Part shown: positions 9,116 to 16,850 of the stretch, piece by piece
How the letters are laid out: each line of letters opens with the position of its first letter
Position numbering within the stretch: the first letter of the stretch is position 1
Assembly: GCA_029261835.1 (NCBI GenBank)
Contig: JAJDAO010000036.1
Location: 1 to 64,000 of the forward strand
Length of the DNA stretch: 64,000 nt
From: Deltaproteobacteria bacterium
GTDB taxonomy: Bacteria > Myxococcota_A > UBA9160 > UBA4427
Direction: 5' to 3'
The notes under the pieces: model-generated
Databases searched by the model: none
Told to the model about the DNA's origin: nothing
What the model saw: the letters and a program-made list of their open reading frames with translations, nothing else
Program-made: the position numbers and the translations under genes

Positions 9116-10228
9116 TCAGCGGCGCTGCTTCAGTACCTTGCGCCGGAACTCTCGTACCACGGGCAGCTTGTCGAGCCACGGTGACGCGTCGGCCTTGTCG
9201 TCGTCGTGCGCGCATGCTGCACCAGCGAAGCCCTTCGGAATCTGGCTGCAAAGCTCGGGCGGGTCTTCGCTGTCGTCCAGGTAGTGGTACTCGTAGCCCG
9301 GGATGAACAGGTCGTCGTCGGCCTCGACGTCGATCGTGCGCACGCCGTAGCTCGAGAGTTCGGTCGTCGTCGCCTGGGGCGGGATGATCCAGACTTGCTT
9401 CGGCCCTGCAATGAACGCGTATTGGATGGCTCGGTTCTTCGACAGGATGCGGTAGCGCCGCAGGGCTCCGCCGTACAGGTGACTGCGCGAGCGACTTGAC
9501 TCGAGGATGCCGCGCACGAAGTCGGGTTCGAAGCCGGGGGTGAACTCGAGTGATGTCGGGTCATTGCGGCGCCGGAAGCGCGCGATCTTGCGACCGCCGT
9601 TGATGAGATTTCGTCGCTCTTCGCGAGCTCGTGCACGCGGGCGCGTGAAGTCGCAGTAGGGCGCGATGCGATCGTCGGGTGAGCGCCGCAGCACCAGATC
9701 GATCACGTCCTCGTCTCTGCGCGGGATACGCACGCGGCGGATCAGACTCTCGACGGCGTTCTGCATTTCGAGCGGAAGATCGGTGGTCGATTCGACCGAT
9801 TCGACTATATCGACGCCGTTCGTGGTCATCGCGCGCACGTCGCCCTTGCCCACCCAGAGCGAATCGTCGGCCCGTGAGAAGTGTGAGGCCGCTCGCCACA
9901 CGAGCGACAGGTCCTTGTAGAACAGCCGCGCATGAACATTCGGTGTGCGCGTGAGTGCACCCGGCTGCACCACGTACGCGACGCAGAAGCGCAGCTCCGG
10001 GTTCTGTCGGCAATTCGTGAAATAGAAGCGTGTGTCAAACAAGTCGAGGCGGTACCTGGGCGTGTATCCGAGCGAGAGCAGCTGCGCTGGGTTGCGGCGC
10101 GCGCTGCCAGCCACGTGCAGGCGCGTGCCGTCATCCAGCAGCTCGCGGAACTCTCGAATGACGGCGCGAGGACTGAGATCGGAGAACTCGGCGCTCGGCA
10201 CGATGCGTGTGGGAATTACCAGGCTCAT
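9116..10228 (-). CDS. Conserved-looking hypothetical protein, 370 aa
   Basis: I do not recognise a family. The frame has normal codon use, an ATG at 10228 preceded by ggaggatc, and a soluble, charged product without signal peptide or membrane segment. It has an N-terminal stretch with SLVIPTRIV, a middle rich in arginine (RPRARAREERRN at about 200), and an acidic C-terminal region (EADDDLFIPGYEYHYLDD). The composition is like a cytoplasmic enzyme or a nucleic-acid-associated protein, but no catalytic motif is visible. It is transcribed alone, downstream of a 324-bp gap. Confidence 0.7.
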   Translation of the reverse strand: MSLVIPTRIVPSAEFSDLSPRAVIREFRELLDDGTRLHVAGSARRNPAQLLSLGYTPRYRLDLFDTRFYFTNCRQNPELRFCVAYVVQPGALTRTPNVHARLFYKDLSLVWRAASHFSRADDSLWVGKGDVRAMTTNGVDIVESVESTTDLPLEMQNAVESLIRRVRIPRRDEDVIDLVLRRSPDDRIAPYCDFTRPRARAREERRNLINGGRKIARFRRRNDPTSLEFTPGFEPDFVRGILESSRSRSHLYGGALRRYRILSKNRAIQYAFIAGPKQVWIIPPQATTTELSSYGVRTIDVEADDDLFIPGYEYHYLDDSEDPPELCSQIPKGFAGAACAHDDDKADASPWLDKLPVVREFRRKVLKQRR

Positions 10229-10552
10229 AGGGTCGTCGATCCTCCGGGCAGGTGCCGCATCGCGACGCCCAGTCGCTATGCAGGCGTAAGCTCGCGTACG
10301 CTCGATACGGAGCCTCTTCAGCTTCCTTCCTCTACGACATGCGACAGGCGTGCACGAACGGCGCGCAGCGAGTGCGTGATCCTACGGATCGAGTCGGACG
10401 TCTTCTTCTAGCGCAGCTTCGGCCTTGGTGCATGGCTCCTGATCTCGCTGCATCCTGGAGGTGAAGCCCCAGATCTGGAGCGGCCGCCCATGAGGCATCC
10501 GAAACGCAGCCCGCTGGCCATTCGAGACAGAGTTCAGACAAGCCCAGCGGGT
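10229..10552. other. Intergenic gap, nothing recognised
   Basis: 324 bp between two minus-strand genes. Short open frames are present, but there is no domain, clear hairpin terminator or repeat. It presumably holds the promoter of the unknown gene and the 3' end of the symporter transcript. Confidence 0.6.
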
Positions 10553-12001
10553 TCAGGATTCTTCGTGGCGCCTCTTCAGCTCCGCCAGGGTCCGCTCGTG
10601 TCGCGCCCGGGTGATCGGAAAGAGCAGGAAGAGCACGCCGGCACCAGCGCTGAACAAGATGGGCACCACGCAGAACATCACCACGATGCCCCGCACCGCC
10701 CCCGGCTCCTGCTGAGTGGCGCCGCTCACGTAGCCGCAGAGACCGAGGCCGATTCCGGAGAAGCCGATCGCGAGCGCTCGCGAGAGCTTTCGAAGAAGGC
10801 TCAGCATGCCGAAGTAGGCGCCGTCCTTCCGGGTGTGCGTGTTCAGCTCGTCCTCATCGATGATGTCCGGGACGATGGCCATGGCCATCAGGGAGCGCAC
10901 TCCCAGCCCAGCGCCCGCGAAGTAGAAGCAGAGATAGGCCCACCAGGTGCCGATCTGGGGAACCAGCAGCATTCCGATGAGGCCCGCGAAGCCGATGAAG
11001 GTGCCGCCGGCCAGCATTCTCGATTTCTCGAAGTAGACGCCGACCCGGATCCAGAGCGGGATCGTGAGGGCGGCCATCGCCATGTACCCTATCAGCAGGA
11101 ACTTGGGGTGAGCACCGCCCAGACCCCACCACTCCTCGATGGCGTAGAGCGCCAGCGTCGCGGTGAGGCCGTCGGCGATCTGGCCGACGATGAAGGCCAG
11201 CGTGAAGAGGCGGAAGGATCGGCTGCGCAGGGTATCGCCGAAATCCTCGAAGAAGCGGTCGCGGGGTGGTGTGTACGGGCCTCTCCGTTCGCGCGTTCCG
11301 AAGAAGGAGATCGCGGTGACCGCCACCACGCAGAGCGCGAGCCAGATGGAGAGGGTCCCGTGGGCCTCGCCGCGAACGGTGCGCAGGACCTCGGCCACGA
11401 CATCCGCCGATAGACCCTCCGCCGCGGCGCGTGCGGTAGCGGCGTCGATACTCCGTTCCAGATAGCTGAAGGCGATCAGCCCGCCGAGCAGCAGGCCGAG
11501 CATCACGAAACCCTGGCGCCATCCCATCAGCGAGATGCGCTGCTCGTGGGTCGAGGTCATCTCGCTTCCGTAGGCGGCATGGGGCACCTCCACCATGGTG
11601 TTGCCCGCCCAGAAGAGGATGTTCGTGGCCACCAGCCATGCGAAGAGCTGCATCTGCGACCATTCGGGGTTGGCCGAGAAGATGCCGACGAAGCTGAGCG
11701 CCAGCGGGAGTGATCCGGCCATGAACCAGGGGCGGCGGCGGCCCCAGCGGCTTCGGGTGCGATCCGAGATGGCTCCCATCACGGGGTCGCTTATCGCGTC
11801 GAAGGCCTTGCCGATCAGCAGGGCGACGCCGGCCCAGGCGGCGTCGAGGCCGGTGTAGCTGGTGTAGTACTTGAGCAGGAAGATGGCGACGATGTAGTCG
11901 AGCGCGCCGACGCCCAGGTTTGCCGAGGCGTAGCAACCCTTGCGGAAGGCCGATAGCTCGCCCCCAGTATGCCAACCCCGGTCGCTGCTCCCCTCCGTCA
12001 C
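10553..12001 (-). CDS. GPH family glycoside/pentoside/hexuronide:cation symporter (MFS)
   Basis: 482 residues with about twelve membrane helices. The GPH/MelB signature lies in the first 100 residues: ALDYIVAIFLLKYY, then KAFDAISDPVMGAISDRTRS with GRRRPW, which binds the coupling cation and sugar in MelB homologues. It is predicted to import a glycoside with Na+ or H+. No glycosidase or sugar-catabolic gene is adjacent, so the substrate is unknown. The first codon is GTG 12001, without a strong ribosome-binding site; a start a few codons downstream is possible. Confidence 0.9.
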   Translation of the reverse strand: MTEGSSDRGWHTGGELSAFRKGCYASANLGVGALDYIVAIFLLKYYTSYTGLDAAWAGVALLIGKAFDAISDPVMGAISDRTRSRWGRRRPWFMAGSLPLALSFVGIFSANPEWSQMQLFAWLVATNILFWAGNTMVEVPHAAYGSEMTSTHEQRISLMGWRQGFVMLGLLLGGLIAFSYLERSIDAATARAAAEGLSADVVAEVLRTVRGEAHGTLSIWLALCVVAVTAISFFGTRERRGPYTPPRDRFFEDFGDTLRSRSFRLFTLAFIVGQIADGLTATLALYAIEEWWGLGGAHPKFLLIGYMAMAALTIPLWIRVGVYFEKSRMLAGGTFIGFAGLIGMLLVPQIGTWWAYLCFYFAGAGLGVRSLMAMAIVPDIIDEDELNTHTRKDGAYFGMLSLLRKLSRALAIGFSGIGLGLCGYVSGATQQEPGAVRGIVVMFCVVPILFSAGAGVLFLLFPITRARHERTLAELKRRHEES

Positions 12002-12053
12002 TGAAGCACAATACTATCATGGCTGGCGGGCGTGTGATGGAGTCGCTCGAGCA

Positions 12054-12158
12054 GTGTGGGCCGTCAGCCGAGTGTGAACATCCTCGGTCGATGATCCGAG
12101 AGAGGGTCCCAGGCTCCGAGAGGAGAAGGAATCCGCGTCCAAGAAGGAATCCGCCGAG
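12054..12158. repeat. Degenerate dispersed repeat A, copy 1
   Basis: Ungapped alignment with 34096-34200 gives 85 of 105 identical positions by my count. Both copies are intergenic. On the minus strand both keep an open frame reading roughly DxFSSRxxxPxLGSSTEDVxxRLTAHT, which may be the tail of a decayed mobile-element gene. The neighbouring bases up to 12240 also contain ccgccgagaaggcgg, a short inverted repeat. Confidence 0.75.
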
Positions 12159-12312
12159 AAGGCGGTTCGAGACACTCGGCGGATACCTCTCTGGACACTC
12201 CTTCTTGGCGATGCAGGGGCTATCGGAAGAGAGCCGAGCGGGGCTGCTGGGAGGTGGAGCCGCAAGCAGCGCCCCCAACGGCGGCTGGGTATTCGCACGC
12301 TACGAGACTCCG

Positions 12313-14475
12313 CTATCCCCGACTGCTGCCTCTATTCGCCACTCTCCGAGCAGCGGTCAGCTCGCCTCGAAGCCACCCCCGCATTCGACGCCGGCCGATA
12401 GCGCGCAGGAAGGCCAGTCCGGAGCCGAGCAGCAAGAGCTCGGCCGGCTCGGGTACTGCGATGGTCGTGGTCGCCATGGTGTAGGGGGGCGCCATTCCGG
12501 TCTCGAGCCATGCCTCCAGCATGTTGGCGCCTTCGTCGGCGAGAAAGGCGTTGCTTCCGTCGTTTGCCAGCACCAGGAACTGGATGTACTCCCAGCTGGT
12601 CGGCTGGTAGATGAGAGCGACCTGAGCGGACGTGGCGCCGACCGGCGGGTTCAGCGCAACCTCATCCCAGTGCCGGTAGACTCCGCCCGGCCCGGGATTC
12701 CCGTATTGATCGTCCGGAACCGGGAGAGCATTGCGACCCCGGGCGTCGTCGTAGCGCATTCCGTAGGTGGGGATCCGGTTGTCCTTGAGCACTGTGTTGT
12801 TGATGACGAAATGGAAGGTCTCATGCGTTGCACCCGGAGCTGAGGTGGCCAGCTGGTCGAGCGTTAACTCGACCGATCCCGTGAGGCGGTCGTAGTTGAG
12901 AGGTAGATCGGCCGGGTAGCCCAGGCCGCGCAGCTGGCTCGCCCACTCCTGGGTCAGCCCGTAGTGTGCCTCATAGATCTTGGTGTTGGGGTCTTCGAGA
13001 TCGAGGACCGAGCTCACCTGAACCGGCTGCCCCGTGGCCGGATTGACGACCTCAACGGGATTGCTCGCAGCATCGAAGAGCGGGCCGTACTTGCCGTCCT
13101 CTCGCACCAAGAGGTCCCCCTCGTCGTACCACTTGATGTTCAGCCACATGCGTCGGCCCTCGGGATAGCCCGTGATCAGCTTGTGGCCGGTCAGGTTCGT
13201 CACCTTCACCGTCGTGCCATCGGCCTGGAGGGAGGCGGCGATCTCCAGCTGATGCTTGGCGCGCAAGATGCCATCACTAATGGCATTGAGCTGGACGCTG
13301 TCGAGCCCTCCGCCGAGGCGGAGCTTGCCCAGACCGTCCAAGTAGACGATCGCCTCGGGCATCCAGTAGTTCCCGCCCGTCAGATCGTGCAGCGGGAGAT
13401 CGTGCCGAAGAGGCGTGCCGTTCTTATTGCAGCCCACGCCCTCGACCGGTCGCATGTGGCACGTCTGACAGCTGAAGTAACGTGGGCTGCCGTCTTCGTA
13501 GTCGCCACCTGTTCCCGCCAGCAGGGCCGCATCGCGCGCCTCCAGGACGGCACCCGCCTGCAGCTCGGGCGGCAGGGTGCCGTATGCGCTGACGCGGGTC
13601 TCAACCAGCTGCCCCGACTTGTACTCGCTGAAGGTTCGCTCCACGATGCCGTACTGGTAGGGAAAGTTGTTGAAGGCGGCCTTGTCCGCCACCGGCCCTC
13701 CCGGGACCCCACTGGCGACGACAGGCGCCGCCCCGTCCTGTGTGCCGTTGTTGTGGGCCAAGTCGCCAACCGCGGGATTCGAGACATCGTGACACACACC
13801 GCAGAAATCCACCGAGCGGTGAAAGCTCGACTGCAGGAACTGGTGTTTGGCGGTGGCGTTGGAGTAGGGTCCCAGCTTCTGGTTGCCTCCCCAGAGTGAC
13901 GCCATGCCGCTTCCGAAGTAGCCGATCGCCGGACTTCCGCCGTTATTCGCGACGAAGGGCGGGTACTGCTCGCCCATGTGCTCCGAGTCGTCGGGGTTGG
14001 TGAGTGCGTGGCAGAAGCTGCACTCCACGCCGTCGGCGTCACCCGCCTGGAGGGCCGAGCCGTCGGTGGGGGTCGAGCGCCCGGCCTGCCAACCCGCTGT
14101 GCTGTGGCACCGCAGACACAAGTCGCCCGAGCCGTCGAAGTCCTGCTCGGCCACGGCCATGGTCGCCCAGAAGATCGGGTCGCGGCCGGCTAGGGCCATC
14201 ATGCTGCCGCGCCAGTTGTGGGCGGGCTCCACGTTGCTGTCGTAGCCGCCGTGGCAGTTGTCGCACTTGTCCGGCGTTTCGAGGTTACCCACCTCGCCGG
14301 GCTGAGTCCCGGGCTGTTGAATGTCGGTGGGAACGACGTCGGCGGCCCGAACCGAAACCGCGAAGGAGAGACACGCCGTGAGTGAGATCACGAAGAGTCG
14401 ACCTGCGAAGTGGCTACGAACGATCGCAAGAGACTGCCGGCGGCCTCGGGACGATGTGCAGCACGTCCGCACCAT
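12313..14475 (-). CDS. Multihaem c-type cytochrome with PEP-CTERM anchor
   Basis: A 720-residue exported electron-transfer protein. From ATG 14475 (AGGTG upstream) it has a signal peptide ending near AVSVRA, then five CxxCH haem sites: CDNCH (about 71), CLRCH (120), CSFCH (152), CGVCH (225) and CQTCH (336). A mostly beta C-terminal half without haems follows. The C-terminus carries a PEP-CTERM sorting signal (VPEPAELLLLGSG, hydrophobic stretch, RRRM), the target of exosortase in Gram-negative bacteria. About 20 extra residues follow the arginine cluster, which is unusual. It resembles the multihaem cytochromes annotated as cytochrome c family/c554-like proteins. Partner redox proteins are not adjacent; the nearest candidate is the PQQ dehydrogenase at 16.9 kb. 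Confidence 0.88.
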   Translation of the reverse strand: MVRTCCTSSRGRRQSLAIVRSHFAGRLFVISLTACLSFAVSVRAADVVPTDIQQPGTQPGEVGNLETPDKCDNCHGGYDSNVEPAHNWRGSMMALAGRDPIFWATMAVAEQDFDGSGDLCLRCHSTAGWQAGRSTPTDGSALQAGDADGVECSFCHALTNPDDSEHMGEQYPPFVANNGGSPAIGYFGSGMASLWGGNQKLGPYSNATAKHQFLQSSFHRSVDFCGVCHDVSNPAVGDLAHNNGTQDGAAPVVASGVPGGPVADKAAFNNFPYQYGIVERTFSEYKSGQLVETRVSAYGTLPPELQAGAVLEARDAALLAGTGGDYEDGSPRYFSCQTCHMRPVEGVGCNKNGTPLRHDLPLHDLTGGNYWMPEAIVYLDGLGKLRLGGGLDSVQLNAISDGILRAKHQLEIAASLQADGTTVKVTNLTGHKLITGYPEGRRMWLNIKWYDEGDLLVREDGKYGPLFDAASNPVEVVNPATGQPVQVSSVLDLEDPNTKIYEAHYGLTQEWASQLRGLGYPADLPLNYDRLTGSVELTLDQLATSAPGATHETFHFVINNTVLKDNRIPTYGMRYDDARGRNALPVPDDQYGNPGPGGVYRHWDEVALNPPVGATSAQVALIYQPTSWEYIQFLVLANDGSNAFLADEGANMLEAWLETGMAPPYTMATTTIAVPEPAELLLLGSGLAFLRAIGRRRMRGWLRGELTAARRVANRGSSRG

Positions 14476-14654
14476 GGCGAGCACCTGACTTGAGAGCTTC
14501 TCAAGGGCGGTCCTGTCACCAACCCCGCGCAAGAAGTGCGAGGAAGCTCTTCCTCCTTGAACTCCAAGAGAATGCTCGACTTTACAGATCCCTTCAAGTC
14601 GACGCCCAGCAGCATCAGACGCACGAAGTCGGTCTCGGGAAGCAGGTCTGGCGC

Positions 14655-15350
14655 TTAGCCCTTCTTGGAGAGCTTCTGGAAGGCTCTGCGGCCGAGCTTG
14701 TCGGAATAGGCGTGCCAGGGGTTCTTGTCGTCACGGTCCTTCCTTCGCTCGATGCCGAAGTGGCAATGACTGGCGCCGTGCGGGATCAGCTCCTCGACCC
14801 ACGCCGTGAACCCCCCGTAGCCCCGCGCCTCCATGGCCTGGAAGAAGCCTTCCACGAAGTATCGCTGGACCCTGCAGTCGAACGCGGTGTAGCGGTCCTG
14901 GTGCGGGCACCAGAGGATGTCGAACTCGCAGCGATCCGGCGAGACGATCCAGGGCTTCTCGAGAGACGCGTAGAGGACCGTGTTCACGCCTGTTACCAGA
15001 TACGAAATCTTCTCGATCTCGTCGACGTCATCGGGAAAGCTCGAGTTGTCGATGAAGTCGTTCATCGCCTCGTAGCCGGCGCGATTGATGGCTCTTCTGG
15101 CCATCTCCTGGCCAGCTTCGCCGAAGGTCTCTTCTGCTTCCTTGAGCAGGTTGAGAAGACCCGTCGCCTGCAGCGTGCCCCACACCAGCAGGACTGCCGG
15201 ATCGAAATCGTCGCGTCCCTGCAAGGCCCCGCGAAACTGCGCGACCGCCTCCGCGTAGGGAAGTCCCAGCTTCACTTTCTCGTACCCGGCCTCTGGTCTT
15301 TCCCCTTCCGACCACAAGCCTTCCTTGGTCGGATACTGTGGCTTGGCCAT
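14655..15350 (-). CDS. Unknown protein, weakly like the ATC hydrolase / 4-vinyl-reductase-type fold
   Basis: 231 residues from ATG 15350, chosen because AGAGGTGG lies 8-10 bases upstream. The helical N-terminal half leads to a segment with CEFDILWCPHQD and, near the end, an HGASHCHFGIERR pattern. A cysteine-rich pattern followed by HG-xx-xCHF resembles the L-2-amino-thiazoline-4-carboxylic acid hydrolase family and related small-molecule-binding domains; this is a weak resemblance. It is divergent from a uroporphyrinogen-decarboxylase-like gene. Proteins of these two types can occur together around corrinoid or radical methyl metabolism. No firm function. Confidence 0.55.
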   Translation of the reverse strand: MAKPQYPTKEGLWSEGERPEAGYEKVKLGLPYAEAVAQFRGALQGRDDFDPAVLLVWGTLQATGLLNLLKEAEETFGEAGQEMARRAINRAGYEAMNDFIDNSSFPDDVDEIEKISYLVTGVNTVLYASLEKPWIVSPDRCEFDILWCPHQDRYTAFDCRVQRYFVEGFFQAMEARGYGGFTAWVEELIPHGASHCHFGIERRKDRDDKNPWHAYSDKLGRRAFQKLSKKG

Positions 15351-15629
15351 GTCGTCCACCTCTTCCGTCAGCGATCGCTTGAGCTCGGCTCTCGACGAAT
15401 GTCTGAATCCGAGTACGCAGTTGGCCCTATCGTACCCGCCGTCAGGCAGTCTCTCAACGACCACGCCCAATGCGGCCCCATCGATTCGATCGAGCCTTCT
15501 CGCTGCGCGGCGATCATCTTGATGATGTCCGCGGCGTCGGCAATCTCGAGCATTTCACGCTGAGACTCGAGACCCGCATCGTCCCCGGCGACGTTCTTGG
15601 CGACGAACTCGAAGGCGCTATTGTGAGCG

Positions 15630-16781
15630 ATGGCCTTCCCTCCCTTCCTCTACGGGCGATTATCGTCGCCAACTCCTGGCCGTGCATTGCAGACGGACAT
15701 TTCCTGGAAGCCGAACTGGGCGGAGACGCAGCGCCACTTCACCGACTGGTGGAACCGCCGGGGGCTCGTAGTGGGCATGTGGGGGGGTGTGGGGGCCGCA
15801 CGACCCCATGAGGATCTCCCGCGCCCCGAGCACGTTTCTCCCGCCTCGGAAGCCTTCTACAGTGACGCTCGCGCGCGCGCCCGACGCAACCACTACACGC
15901 TCTCGCGTCAGGACTTCCCGCTGGACATGATCCCCTCGTCCGACAGCATGATCGGGCCCGGCTCCCTGGCCCTATGCCTTGGGAGCGAGCCGGGGTTTGC
16001 GGAGCACACCGTCTGGTTCGCCTCCACGATGGAGCACGACGAGAATCCGGAACAGCGCGGCCCGCTTCGCTTCGATCCCGAGAACCGCTGGTGGAAGATC
16101 CACGAGGACACCCTGCGCGAGTGCGCCGCGCTGGCCCGCGGTCGCTACCTGGTCGGCTGTCCCGACCTGATCGAGAACATCGATATCCTGGCCTCGCTGC
16201 GCGGCATGTCCCCGCTCTTGATGGACATGATCGAGCGCCCGGAGTGGGTGAGCGCGAAGCTAGGAGAGATCAACGAGGTGTACTTCCAGGTCTACGATCG
16301 TGTCCACGAGATCATCCGACTGGAGGACGGAAGCGCCGCTTTCGAGGCCTACAAGCTCTGGGGGCCGGGTAAGACGGCCAAGGTGCAATGCGACGCGGCA
16401 ACCATGTTCTCCCCGAATATGTTCCGCGAGTTCGTCGCACCCCACCTTCGCGAGCAATGCGCCTTCCTTGATTACAGCATGTATCACCTGGACGGACAGG
16501 AGCAGTTTCGCCATCTGGATGCGCTGCTGGAGATTGAAGAACTGGACGCCATCGAGTGGACCCCCAACGCCAATCTGCCGTTGGGTGGCGATTCGCGCTG
16601 GTTCGATTTGTACCGCCGAATCCTCGATGCCGGGAAGTCGGTCCAGGTCTACCTGGTGCGGCCCGATGAGATCGTTCCCGTGCTGGACGCCATCGGGAGC
16701 GAGGGCGTGTACATCCTGAGCATGTTCCAGAACATGGCGGAGGTGGAGACCGTGGCCCGGCAGATCGAGTCCTACCGCTAG
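15630..16781 (+). CDS. Uroporphyrinogen decarboxylase (URO-D) family protein
   Basis: About 383 residues or slightly fewer. The C-terminal two thirds has the URO-D/cobalamin-methyltransferase barrel pattern: a conserved segment ending DLIENIDILASLRG, a central AFEAYKLWGPGKTAKVQCD, then CAFLDYSMYHLDGQ and DAIEWTPNANLP. The YHLDG stretch resembles the metal/substrate region of MtaA/MtbA-like methyltransferases rather than true HemE, whose genes lie in haem operons. It is probably a methyl transferase acting on a corrinoid protein or a substrate-specific decarboxylase, but no corrinoid protein is adjacent. The start is uncertain: ATG 15630 lacks a good ribosome-binding site and TTG near 15687 fits the first conserved residues. 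Confidence 0.75.
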   Translation: MAFPPFLYGRLSSPTPGRALQTDISWKPNWAETQRHFTDWWNRRGLVVGMWGGVGAARPHEDLPRPEHVSPASEAFYSDARARARRNHYTLSRQDFPLDMIPSSDSMIGPGSLALCLGSEPGFAEHTVWFASTMEHDENPEQRGPLRFDPENRWWKIHEDTLRECAALARGRYLVGCPDLIENIDILASLRGMSPLLMDMIERPEWVSAKLGEINEVYFQVYDRVHEIIRLEDGSAAFEAYKLWGPGKTAKVQCDAATMFSPNMFREFVAPHLREQCAFLDYSMYHLDGQEQFRHLDALLEIEELDAIEWTPNANLPLGGDSRWFDLYRRILDAGKSVQVYLVRPDEIVPVLDAIGSEGVYILSMFQNMAEVETVARQIESYR

Positions 16782-16850
16782 GAGAGCCACGGCGGGCGTC
16801 GTGAAGGCGCCGTCTGCAGAGCGCGCGGCGAGGCGACCGCGCTTCCCCCG

